A model generated the notes under the pieces. That model ran no database searches. It had not been told where the DNA came from and worked only from the letters and a program-made list of their open reading frames with translations. A DNA stretch of 64,000 nucleotides from Cristatella mucedo. Its lineage: Eukaryota > Bryozoa > Phylactolaemata > Cristatellidae. Shown one piece after another: positions 53,780-64,000 of the stretch. A program made the position numbers and the translations under genes. How positions within the stretch are numbered: the first letter of the stretch is position 1; each line of letters begins with the position of its first letter. The stretch spans positions 2,264,001 to 2,328,000 of the forward strand of contig WPIO01000020.1 of NCBI GenBank assembly GCA_009760855.2, written 5' to 3'.

Positions 53780-55100
53780 CGCTCGGCGCTACGAGGACGA
53801 GCGCTGACGGCTCGGCCGTGAAATGCAAAGCGCCATTGGCAGCTGGCGCACACCGACCGATACGAGGCCTCGACGGCGTCGCGCCAAGCGCTCGCCAGCC
53901 GTATCCGTTCGGCAGGCAGGAAGTCGAGCCGCTGGGCGGGTGAGGGCGCGGCGGTCAGCCAATGGGATCAGCGCGCGGGCGCCTCGCGCGCGGGCGCGCG
54001 CGCCATGCGCCTTCCCTCCGCTCTCTAGCCGCTAACGGCGGCGGCGGTTGCGCAATCCTTGTTTATTTCCCAACAGCCCGGCAACCGCTCTTCGCTTGAA
54101 TGACTAGCGGCTCTCCGCTGAGCGGGTCTTTTCGTAATTCGAGCCTGGTAGGACGGCGGGGGCGAGGCGAAGGCCGCGCCAACGCCGTCCCGGAACCCCG
54201 AGCGCCAGGCGCTGCGGCCAGCGCACACCATTTTAGACGCCGGCAGGCTGCCTAGTCAGCGTCGGGCGCTTCTCGAACGGTAGCTGGACGACTGGTGCTT
54301 TGCGCCGTGGCCGCGAGGTGCGCCGGCGCTTGATGAAGCAGCAGCTGCTGCTGCTGTGGCGCCGGAGGCGGGAGATGTCGGCTTTGCATTCCAAAGATCG
54401 TTGGCCGAGCCCATCCGACCGCTCCGCTCCCGACGGTCCGTCGCCTGCTCTCTCCAGCTCTCTGCGCTCTGTCTGCGAGAGGCTCCTCTCGCTCGCAGCT
54501 CGCGGCGTTTGAGCAGTGCCCGTGCAAGGGCGGCGGGTAATTGTTTCTGGACGAGTCTCTCGGTGGGCGGTGCTAGAGAGAGGTGCGATTTCCTGCTGAA
54601 CAGCTCTGCTCGCGGACTAGCACGAGGCTCGTGCCGCGGCCCGTTCGCACGAAAGAAACAGTCAGGAGAGAGCGGGCGGCGGCGGCGGCTGTGCGACCGA
54701 TGTCCCTTGCTTGCGTCGACTTTTTTCGAGCACACGGGAAGGAGGAGGAGGAAGTCCCGCCGTTAGCTGCTACGTCGGCATCTACGCGAAGGATGCGCGT
54801 GTATCTCGGCCCTTTCTCACTCTAAATTTGCGCCGCTTGCAAAACTGAGTTCCGCTCCCGGCGCTCTGCTCCTTCCAAAGCGTCTCGCCAAACTTAGGCT
54901 TCGATGTGCAGGCACGCACGTGCGCTGCCCCGCTCGCGTACCTGGCACCACTTCGGAATTTGAAGGAAAAGGTCAGCTAACGGCGCGCCTATCTCGCCGA
55001 GGAGCGATCTCGCGTTTCGGCCGCTGAATCGAGTGCTGGCCGTGCGAAAGCACGCCTTTCCCCTCTATGCGATCACCGCACGCAGAAAGTAAGGGGAAGG
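53780..55100 (-). promoter_or_regulatory. GC-rich, CpG-dense region upstream of DUSP
   Basis: This is markedly richer in GC and CpG than most of the window, as expected for the 5' UTR and promoter of a signalling gene. No TATA box is obvious. Long frames here on both strands (up to 159 codons) have no recognised domain and look compositional. A further 5' untranslated exon may lie here. Confidence 0.45.
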
Positions 55101-55185
55101 GTGGCTATTAAAAAGGAGGGGTTGCTGACTCAGCCAGATTGTGGCGGCTGAGATATTTTTTTTTAGTAACGGCTTATTCCTGAAT

Positions 55186-55375
55186 TATAATAATAAAATG
55201 CTAATAATAACTCATTTGTTTAGTGTCCTAAGAGAACTTAATCTCCTATCAGGCGCGTCATATACGCCGCGGGGCTCGAGCCCACGATCTCTCGTCATAA
55301 ATACCTTCACCTTGACCTTTATCGGGACGAGCGCCTTGACCGCTCGGCCCAACCGGCGCTGCATAAATCAAGGGG
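55186..55375 (-). mobile_element. SINE family 1 copy
   Basis: On the minus strand the head contains GTTGGGCCGAGCGGTCAAGG then CGCTCGTCCC, the D-arm pattern of Ser/Leu tRNAs. After an insert come GATCGTGGGCTCGAGCCCCG (B box), GCGGCGTATATGACGCGCCT and a variant of the LINE A tail (GATAGGAGATTAAGTTCTCT). It ends in AT-rich sequence at 55186. Confidence 0.75.
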
Positions 55376-55679
55376 CTTACGAACCGGTAGATAATCTATG
55401 CTTAGACAGCATAGAATTCGACGACGCGCAATATTTTATCAGTTGAACTCTAGGCTTTGAGCCGGGCGGAGGTTGCCCTCGTGGCTTTGAGCCGGTCGGC
55501 AGCTCAGCGGTGCTCAGCTTTGGGCGCCGTTCGAGACTCGTTGTACGCCTAGTGCAGCTGGTTCGTGGAAGCCTGCACCCCTCCGTCGGACGCCCTGCTG
55601 TCGGATAGACTTTCTTACGCTACGGATATGGACTCTTTACCTTGAGGTGTGAGCGATCTTCGCCGCTGCTGTGGCCTGG

Positions 55680-55852
55680 TGAGCCGTGGATGGCACACTA
55701 GGTAAGGCGGTTGCTTTCATGACCTCAGTCCTGAGGTCGTGGGTTCGACTCCTGTAGTGGGCGATCCTTTATCGCCACTGCAAGCGGCGGTGATAGCCGT
55801 AAAGGCTCTTCTGTCGCTACACAAAAGAGACTGTTTAAGCAGCTAGGATTTT
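55680..55852 (+). mobile_element. SINE family 2 copy, best preserved
   Basis: The head is CACTAGGTAAGGCGGTTGCT (A-box-like), a perfect hairpin GACCTCAG-TC-CTGAGGTC and the B-box GTGGGTTCGACTCC. The body is GGGCGATCCTTTATCG, GGCGGTGATAGCCG and AAGCAGCTAGG. The hairpin in place of an anticodon arm and the mismatched acceptor stem show that it is not a working tRNA gene. Confidence 0.75.
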
Positions 55853-57075
55853 TTTGCTACGCCACCGTCAGCACAGCTGCGCGCAATGGCGCTGCACCTA
55901 CGAGTCGCCGGCAGTGCACCAAGGCTTGACACTTCATCGATATCCATCGCGCGTCAGCTGCTGCTAGAACCACTGCGAGCGCTGCGTTTGCGGCCTAGTT
56001 CTGTAAGCACGCGGAAGCCGCCGCAGCCCGTCCGTAACGCTATCGTCAGCGACGTCGAGCTCGACGTGGCGAAACTCGGTCATCGACGTCGCCCTCGCGC
56101 TGTTGCTGGGCCAGTGACGCGGCGGTAGTAGCGCAACGCTTTGCCGTACCGCTCGACGAGGCCGGAGCCGCTCGCTCGCTCAGTCAGTCAGACGCGAGTG
56201 GTCTCGACTCGCACCAACTGCACCGGGGTCCTTGCGCCGCAGCAAGCGCAGCGATGGTAGCTATTGCAGGCGCCATTCCGATGCGCCGAAGCGATGCGAC
56301 GAGTGTCAGCGAAGCGACGAGCCTCGCAGCATTGCATCGCGCAGCTAGCGACTCGCTCGTGGGTGCAGGCCTCAGTTCGCGAAGCTTCGCCGACGGCGAC
56401 GTAATACGGCATCAATGAAGAGCGCCCTCGGCGCCCAGTACGACTGGCCCAGATCTATGGCTTAGAGAAGTAGACTATTTGAAAGTCGCGGCGTGCTACA
56501 GGCGCCCGGCACCAGCCGTAGCGTACAGCGACTTCCGCTTGACTCCCGGAGAGCAAAGCGCAGACTTCCGCGGCTCGAGTCTTCCTAGCGCGAAACTGCA
56601 CGACTATTACACGACTTCGGCTTTTTATACTGCCTTCACATGTAGGCTTTGACATAACCGGCTCCTAGTTATTGTAGCTGACCACCCGCGAAAAATATCC
56701 AGGCAATCATATTCTGGCTGATGTGGCGGGCGCACCATCGTTTTACTACAGCTCCGTATTGTTAAGACCGTCGTCGACCGGGATAATAAAGAAAACCTAA
56801 CACGACCACCTACGGCAACTGACAGCGCTCGGCTTCGTCTCCTGGTTAGACTAAACAAAAACGAACAGCTAGGATTTTTCAAGCGCCTTCTTCGAAGCTG
56901 TCGATGTCTTGTCTTTATCTTCATCACTGACAGCCATGCCACCAACGAGTTGGGCTTTCGCTAACGCGTCTCCAGAGTCCTTGGACGTTCGGATCGTCAG
57001 CATTTTACTTGGCTAAAGACAAGCGAGTACCTGTCGCTTCTTCTTTATCTCAATATAGACTTGGACAGAGCTCAA
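55853..57075. other. No recognised gene
   Basis: GC-rich with short frames. No motif, splice context or shared repeat was recognised. Confidence 0.4.
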
Positions 57076-57079
57076 ATTT

Positions 57080-57165
57080 AAGCAAGATTACGGGTACGCG
57101 GTAGCATGCGAACTAAAGGCACGGTTTCTAGAGGATATGAGGTTAGCTCGTGGCACAGCTAAATA
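57080..57165 (-). mobile_element. Non-LTR family A, small fragment
   Basis: CATGCGAACTAAAGGCACGG and TTTCTAGAGGATATGAGGTT match the reverse of the region that encodes the APKAWNSLP end of ORF2 (compare 33970-34025). It directly precedes a SINE. Confidence 0.4.
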
Positions 57166-57167
57166 AC

Positions 57168-57312
57168 CCGAGCCATGTCGCGCCCAGCGGTTAAGGTGCT
57201 CGCCTAGACCAAGGTCAAGGTTAATGTATTTACCAACCTAGATCGCAGCGTCGAGCCCCGTGGCATGTGTGAAGCGCCTAAATAGAGATGAAGTTCTTCC
57301 AGGGCGCTTTAC
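57168..57312 (+). mobile_element. SINE family 1 copy
   Basis: The head has CAGCGGTTAAGGTGCTCGCC and CGTCGAGCCCCGTGGCATGT. The tail is GTGAAGCGCCTAAATAGAGA then TGAAGTTCTTCCAGGGCGCT and TTAC, so the GCGCC/GGCGC stem is intact. This copy gives the clearest link between the tRNA-like head and the LINE A-type tail. Confidence 0.75.
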
Positions 57313-57379
57313 TGCTGGTGGCCCAGCGTAGATTGCGACATTGAATCTGTGCAACACCGCGGCTGGTTGCAATGCAACT

Positions 57380-59160
57380 CAGTCAGGCTCCACCGGCGGC
57401 AACCTCACATACCCTATAAGTATATTGACCCAGCGGAACCTAGGCTGCGAATTATCTTTAACGCCGACTTATCAACAACTATATTCTTAATAGTGGTAGT
57501 TGCGTCCTCGAAGTTGCTCTAAGTGATTTGTTTGAGGGAGCCGACTTCCGATAGCACATTTTTTATTCTTCAGACACTCGGCGCTCGATTGGGTCTACCC
57601 AAAATAATTGCCTCAGACAGTAGGATGGTCCACAGGTATATGGAAAAAATGAAATTTATATTATTGAAAGTTGGAAGGTGCCAATTGAGTCCAATATATA
57701 AAATATTAAATCTGGTGAAGTTTTGAATCACTTTGTGAATATTTAGAGGTTGCACAAAGTCTCTGAACTTCAAGCAGCTCTTGACCCTGAGTTTTTATAT
57801 CTTGCATGTGGGCATCATATTACGAAAATTTTAGCTGAGAAGGCATTTTTTAAATGAAAATAGCTAACCCACAGGTCCAGATATTCCCTTATTTAAGAGA
57901 TTCCAAGAAAATTGGAGTCGGATCGACCAAAGCAACTCCAAGGGAGCAGCAGATGCGGTAGAGATTACCGATTTCAAAGCTTGAGTAATTCATTTCACTG
58001 AGAACAATATTAAAATAGATCAACCCCGAGATAATTACAAGGAACGTTTGGAACTAGTAGTCGTCTTTCTAGGTGGAATTCCACGGTGTGGTGTTCATTT
58101 CAAAGCACCTAGAGCTTTGCACCTGGATTGTCAAAATTACCTATTCATTCAAAATGTGGATGTTCAGGTCTAAGTTCAAACTTAAAGATGGTGAAGAAAA
58201 GCGAATTTTTCAGTTTCTCTTGCTTATTTGCATTGAAGTACGGTTCCAGGATCCTTTCGCAGTTACGGCGCCCGCCAATGATCTTCGTTTGCTTCGCAGA
58301 TTGTCTGAATATAGAGTATCAAGCCACTAGACTGGCTATAGTTACAGCATTCAACCGCCATCTGCGGTATTTGAGTGAAGTAACTATTGGTTTAGCTTTC
58401 TTTGATTCACAGGCCGATTTTAACGAAAAACAGACAGCAATCAGCAACATGCACCGCGTACAGGCTGGATCAGATCATCCAACGCCAAGACTCGACTCTA
58501 AATTAGTCAATACTTCACAGCCACTGAGTGCATTTGTAACCTCCAACACCAGGAAGATCATTGAGATCTTGTAGCTGAGTCACGGGTTTCTGAAGTTGAG
58601 TCACCAATGAGCAATCGATCAATAGAAAGAAAACTATAACTAGCGTTGCCTCATGAAACATTGTGTCGGCTCCAATCGTAGTTACTGACTCCTCTGACTC
58701 TGAGGAGTGAAACTTTATACAGGATTACAACTCACTGCTAATAAAAAAATGGAGATCAGTGCCAGTACTTACTGCAGGTTGTCCAGGAACATCACCACAA
58801 ATTTTCCGATTGCAGGAAAGGTACTCTGCTGCTGGGACTTTTGAAAGCCGAATAAATTCGTAATAGCACTGAAGATCGACTGTATTGACTGCTGTTCTAA
58901 GCTTGCAGTACAAAACATCTGCAATTGAGAGAACTCAGTCTTACTTTGTTGTTGTCAAATTAGCGCAATGGTAGAGTTGCATAATAATAAATCATTTGCT
59001 GTTGATATCCACGTTGAATAGTTTAACCTACCAAAAGGTCGCTTTTGTGATATAATTAGAAATATTGAATGACAGCCTGTAAACACTTGGAATTTCTACC
59101 AAATTGTTTGATTTACTAGATGGATTAGAATGAGAGATTTCAATGCGCATTTTGTGGAAA
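57380..59160. other. AT-rich stretch without a recognised gene
   Basis: The base composition is distinctly more AT-rich than the surrounding GC-rich DNA. Two frames (57523-57726 plus, 67 codons; 58128-58574 plus, 148 codons) contain no motif I recognise. It could be an inserted element of foreign composition, but no termini were found. Confidence 0.35.
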
Positions 59161-59664
59161 AAATTTAACCAACTTGATGGGTTTTAAGCTTGTGCTGGCA
59201 GTCGCGCACAGATCAAGACGGCTCAGGCAGCTGCCGTTTATCACGGAGACGCGGAACCGGGCCGCATGGCCAGCACGTGGGCCTGCAAGCAACTGCCGAA
59301 AGTGGGTCCGCTGTTATCGCCTCAGCAGCTTCCGCCGGACTAGTCAGCTGTGGCACTACAGCAGACCCAACAATGGGGGGATGCTGCCATCCAAACATCT
59401 ATATCGCCTCTGAGGTATGCAAAAGGCCAAGCTTGTTCAGCGTAGGGATTACCGAAAGCCCCGGGGGGCCCCCCCCCCGATAATATGGACACCAAGAGCC
59501 ATAAAGGCAGAAAAAAGCTCCTTGATTTATTGTGACCGGGTCCAGGCAGGCAGGGCCAGAGAGGGGAAGGAACGGAGCCAGTAATCGTAGCATTGGCAGA
59601 GCGAACGGTGTTTTGCGGCTTCGGCTGAGACCGTCGATGGAATCGGCTGCGGCTTATTCTTAGC

Positions 59665-60640
59665 AGCAGACCTTGCCGACATTCAATCCTGGATGTCGGA
59701 AAATTTCTTGAAACTAAATGACGATAAAACCGAACTGCTGGTCATAGGACACCCCAAGTGTGTGGCTGGACTTTGCTCTTCTAATAGGTGATGCTGTTGT
59801 GCGACCATCACCACGTGCTCGGAATTTAGGTGTCGTTTTCGACAGCTGTCTAAATTTTAAAAGCTTCAATCAGAAGACTGCCTCTACAGCTAGCCATCAC
59901 ATCCGATCCCTATCCAAGATTAGAAGCTGTCTCCCACAGTGGCTTTCAAAAAAAATAACTAGCTCCTTATTTCTGTCTCGGCTTGATTATTGTAATTCCC
60001 TTTTGGCTGGACTACCAAAGAGAGCTATTAGGTCACTGCAGGAGCCTGTGAATATGGCTGCAAGACTAGTCCTCAAGTCCCAGAGGTTTGAGCACGTGTC
60101 TCCTTTGCTAAAAGAGCTAGCATGTATGCCGGTTGAGCGACGGATACAGAGCAAAGTTCTTACGCTGACCCACAAGGCCAGCCACGATTTGGCTTCTTCG
60201 TACCTAGCTGAACTGCTGCATCAGTTTCAGCCTGTTCGTGCCCTCAGGTCCTGTATGGACAATAAATTAGCTGTTCCATTCCTCCGCTTAAAGACCGTTG
60301 ACGACAGAAGCTTTAGCTCTGCAGGTCCCAGACTGTGGAACTTGCTTCCACAATTCTTATGCAACGACAGCTATTCTCCTGCTGCCGACTAAGGCTCATC
60401 CTTTTCAGCGGTCCTGAGCTGCTACTTCCATGCTACTCACTACCTCAACTGCTCTCCTGACTCTGCTATGCTTCCCACTTTCTCTTTGTTGCGTGAGACG
60501 AAGTCTGTTGGCTACCGAATGCGTACCGAAAGCCGCTTAGGCTGTGAGTGAGTGCGCTATAGAAAACTCTTCTGCGTATCACCCGCCTAGTCTTTGTGGC
60601 TTTGTGGAGTTACAGACGGAGATGCATTACATTACATTAC
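59665..60640 (+). mobile_element. Non-LTR family B, 5'-truncated copy, nearly open
   Basis: The frame 59760-60392 encodes [79 protein letters not shown] and [20 protein letters not shown]. It is the C-terminal half of the RT protein after the YADD box. The 3' UTR and the terminal TTACAGACGGAGATGCATTA then CATTACATTACA follow. It begins within the [20 protein letters not shown] stretch at about 59665. Confidence 0.92.
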
Positions 60641-60644
60641 ACTT

Positions 60645-63600
60645 TAGACTGCAACGCGACTGACCGACGCGTACTGGCTCGAAGCCAAACTTTGATAACT
60701 GCTGATGCTAGGGATTTTATTGTAGCTCCACCGAAAGCGCGAGTGAACATTTGGAAGCAAATTCCTTGAACATCGCCGCAGCTGGACTCATCTCGCATAG
60801 ACAGGCAACCGGCTCGCGAGCCCAGCCAATGTCGACTCCTGGGAGCCAAGGACAGCGCCTTACGACGGTCTACTTTCGAGGCAATGCAGACCCTGAGACA
60901 GGTGCACGTCGTGGGGAGAGAGGGTGTTAAGTCCATCCGACAAGCCAAGCCATCGCGCATCTCGGAGCAGGAAACAACAGACCCACTAAATCGCTTTCTG
61001 GGCGCGGCAGCCTGCGTGGCGTTCGCTCCTGCATCCGGGCTCTATTCGGTCTGGAAAAGACGGGCGTTGGTACCGTTTCTGCAATCGATGCTTTAAACGG
61101 TCCCCAGTTACAACCGAAGCCGGCACTGCTGCGACCGAATCAGAAGTCGCTGTTACTACGGTAGTTTACGTAACCTGGGGGTGGTGGTGATTGCGGGTTA
61201 GACGGCCGTAGCCAATGCGGACGGCTCTTCGTGTTCACCCAGTGCGGCGGTGCGACAGACTGCCGAGGGCGTTGGTTGGGGTGCTGTTGTGTGCGCCTGC
61301 TGCTTGTGCTATCGTAATTAGCGCAGCAGCGCCAGCCGCTAACGTGTGCCCCACCTGCAGCAGGTAGTTGGGCAACTGACTCGGCGCAGCGTCCGGCCCT
61401 TGATGTAAGGATGTTGCCCACCACAGCTGCACACCCCCATCTGTGGTGAGTCAGCCGGCTCGTATACGTACGAATAATTTGAGTCTCGTTTATGTTCGCT
61501 CACGTCCACCAGCTGCGTCTCCGTGATACTCATCAGCAGCCGCCGCCGTCGGAGCCGCTGTTATACAGCAGAGCGTAGACCCGACTGTCCGTGCAGCCGC
61601 GTCGGCGTTTTCGCGTTTTCGCCTCTGGCTGTTGCTCATTGCCATGAATTGCCTCGAGAATAGACTAGCTTTTTCACCATTACGGAACTGACATCGAAGC
61701 GTCTGCGAGTGTGGACGCCTGCACTCTTAAAGGAAGAGTCGCTGAAACGGCGGCGAGCTAAATCAGCTGGATTATGATTGACAGTCGGTTCCTGAATTTA
61801 AGCGGCTAGGAGTCGATTATGCGATAATCTATGGCCGAGGCCACATACAAACCGTCTTCATGAGATAGGCAGTTGTGTTTTAAGAGTTGGCCGATGCATT
61901 TGAGCTGATTTAAGCTGTGTGCCGCCGAGCCACGTGTGCACGTCACGGCCCGCGTTGAACGCCTGTAACTCTCCGCTGCTGTGCAATACACGTACGTTTA
62001 TCTACATTACGGATATGGGCTTGCTATGCTAATGTATGAGTGCACTTCTCTCTTCCGCGTTCCTGCTAGTTTCGGCATTCCTGCGTGTATTGGTGCTGCA
62101 CCTACAAGGCGCTAGCCCAGCAACCGGGTTCGTCGCCAGTATTCGTCGCTCGGCGGCTAAGACTAGACCCGTTAAAGGCGCCGTGCTTGTGGCCTAGTTC
62201 TGCCCGTTGCCGTGAAAGCCGCACGCAGCGTTTGTAACATCGCGAAGTAGGCGCCCATTTAGAACTTGGGTTTGTAGAATTCTAAACTCATCAGGCAAGC
62301 TTCGGCTGAGCAAAATGGCGGTTGCGGAGGATACATTCACTTAGCGAAAGTGACGTACGGAACCGTGCCGCTTGCGTTTCAGGTCAGTCCGACTGCGACA
62401 CTCTTCGCTCCTCGAGCCGAGCCTGCGGACGCCGCGCGAGCGATTGCAATCGATCTGTCCGCTGGCGTTCTCCTGGGTCAGTTCCAGAAGAGGCGTCCGC
62501 GTTGGTCACGTCACCAGGTGTCGCCTGCTGGCAGTGACGTCAGTCGAAGACGCCTGAGTGCTTAAGGGTGGAGGTACGGAGGCGTACACCAGAAGTGGCT
62601 GCCACTCGACTTCCGATAGCAAACAGTCTGCCGCCGCAGCGCGAGATCTCCTGCCGCCAGCGACGGTCGTCGGCAGAAGGGGAAAATGGGCGTCACGTGA
62701 CGCCGACCCGAAGTTAAACGAGAAGGCATGTCCGGGCTGGTTCGGCTCAGGCGCCCAGCAATGTCGCAGACCGCTCGATTAAGACCGGTTCGTTGGGATA
62801 GTGTGACCAGGGTCGCATACCTCTGGTGTCGTGTTCTGTGCCTCTCTAAAATGTAGACACGCCGCCGGGCAGCGCACCAGGACAGGCCGGTATTCCCGGT
62901 GCCTCATGCGGACGAGAAAACGTGCGTGGCTGGCAGCCTCTCGGTTTACTGCTAGACGTCACTCTGCTTGTTCCCTCTGACAGACCAGCACAGCAGCTAA
63001 TGGGAGTGATTGCATTATGAGCCCAACAAGAGGCGTAGTCCGAAATCAATGCCGCGACAGTCAATGCGAAGGACCGACGAATCCATCTTTTCGGTATCGG
63101 TGTTGCCTGCGCTGGTTACGTAACAACGCACGTACCTGCGGCAGCATTTAAACCTTTACAGGGTCGACGATTCTAGTTGCTACAATGAAGCTGAATGAAA
63201 TGCCACAATGAAAAGAACGTGGCTCAAAAATCACATGCTATAGCGCTACAGCGACCGTAGACACCGCTGTCATTGCCGCTAGCGGCGGCTGTACTGTCTG
63301 CTGAGGCTTCGCTGATACTTCCAAAGACTTCGTAGTAGGTACTGACTGTCATCTGCTATGACCCGTTGGGAGAAACGGCTCCCGAGCCCTAAAAAAGGCA
63401 CACTCGTAGTCGGAGAGACTCCGACGCAGGAAATTATCGTCAAGTTGGTCATTAGACGGCGAAAACACACGTATTTGGCCAATTAAATAAGCCTCTGAGC
63501 TCGGTACATTCAGGAGAGCGCATGCCTTGACTTAATCACTCTCCTCTGCTATCCATCACAAACTTCTGATATGGACGCCCCAAGCGTTGTTCTCGCATAA

Positions 63601-64000
63601 TTTCCTACGAATAGACACTCCTTTCCACCGATGAGTTTAAAACGGAGACTTCGACTTTGCGGCTGCCTCGATGTCTTCAACAGATGTCATCAACTTGTTC
63701 CGTAAACCACTAACACTAGTAGTAACGTTTCTGAGCCGACGTCAAGCGAACACTCCACAAAACCGCACCTGTTCCGTAACTGACGCACGTGTTTTCCAGT
63801 CCCGCCGTCTCCGGTTAGATAACAACAAATATCGCTGAAAGCTGGCATTCGGCCACCAGAGAGGGTTGCGAAAAGGGCGCAACGAATCGTATTTTTCTTG
63901 AGTCGCTGTAGCATCCGCTTGCGCTCCCTTTCCTTTAAACGTGCATACACATCCTGCATTGCGAAGTCTGTCTCATTTCGCACGAGGGATCGTACGAGGA
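60645..64000. other. No recognised gene or repeat
   Basis: Many 60-107 codon frames on both strands have no motif or convincing splice partner. GCAAAATGGCGGTTGCGG near 62310 resembles a YY1-type promoter element. The minus-strand frame at 63690-63983 begins MRNETDFAMQDVYARLKERE and includes GDGGTGK. I cannot assign either. Confidence 0.35.

Noticed and set aside
52886-53943. Plus-strand frames of 311 and 327 codons
   Set aside because: They run over the (CA)n repeat and then antisense to DUSP exon 1, which is firmly supported on the other strand.
54252-54766. Frames of 136-159 codons upstream of DUSP
   Set aside because: Arg/Ser/Ala-rich compositional frames in CpG-dense DNA, present on both strands, without motifs or splice support.
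55690-55765. Apparent tRNA gene with a GGTTCGACTCC B box
   Set aside because: The acceptor and T stems do not pair properly, a perfect hairpin replaces the anticodon arm, and two more copies with the same extra body show it is a SINE.
63690-63983. GDGGTGK motif as a Pif1/Helitron helicase P-loop
   Set aside because: The P-loop lacks the usual GK[ST] ending (it reads GKH), and no other helicase motif or Helitron end is present.

Overview
The window looks like nuclear DNA of an invertebrate animal. It has GT-AG introns, AATAAA poly(A) signals, a split ribosomal-protein gene with a pyrimidine-start candidate, long dinucleotide microsatellites, and many decayed non-LTR retrotransposon and SINE copies. 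I cannot name the species. No bacterial, organellar or viral gene set is visible.

Three genes can be supported. (1) Plus strand, about 8.3-23.3 kb: a multi-exon gene whose exons join in frame, mostly by phase-0 introns. It includes one 533-codon exon and ends at a clear terminal exon with AATAAA. From remembered sequence its C-terminal part resembles CCDC142; this name is tentative and the 5' end was not found. (2) Plus strand, 29.9-31.45 kb: ribosomal protein eL29 (RPL29), with one non-coding and three coding exons and an unusually short 51-residue product. (3) Minus strand, 53.8-41.3 kb: a dual-specificity MAP-kinase phosphatase of the DUSP6/7/9 (MKP-3) type. Three coding exons join to 358 residues, with the rhodanese/ERK-docking domain in exon 1 and the catalytic HC(X5)R motif in exon 3. 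Its second intron is 10.1 kb and repeat-filled.

Most of the rest is repeats. Non-LTR family A (L2/CR1-like RT) ends in a stem-loop tail plus (ATT)n; its best copy is at 33.6-35.6 kb on the minus strand. Family B ends in ACGGAGATACATTACATTACA; its best copies are at 44.3-45.6 and 59.7-60.6 kb. A tRNA-headed SINE family carries a relative of the family A tail, so a LINE/SINE partnership is likely. A second tRNA-headed SINE family has three copies (9.1, 20.4, 55.7 kb). An intron of gene 1 holds a 662-bp foldback-type element (17098-17759). Its inverted arms are built of GGGGAATGTCC-like units and it is flanked by a perfect 8-bp duplication, GAAAAGCA. The first 1.5 kb carries a decayed hAT-like transposase relic.

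Region by region: 0-1.5 kb hAT relic; 1.7-5.4 kb LINE tails and copies; 8.3-23.3 kb gene 1 with nested repeats; 23.9-28.8 kb decayed LINEs and microsatellites; 29.8-31.5 kb RPL29; 32-35.6 kb LINE cluster; 35.6-41 kb little recognisable; 41.3-53.8 kb DUSP gene; 53.8-55 kb GC-rich presumed DUSP promoter; 55-60.6 kb SINEs, an AT-rich stretch and a family B LINE; 60.6-64 kb nothing recognised.
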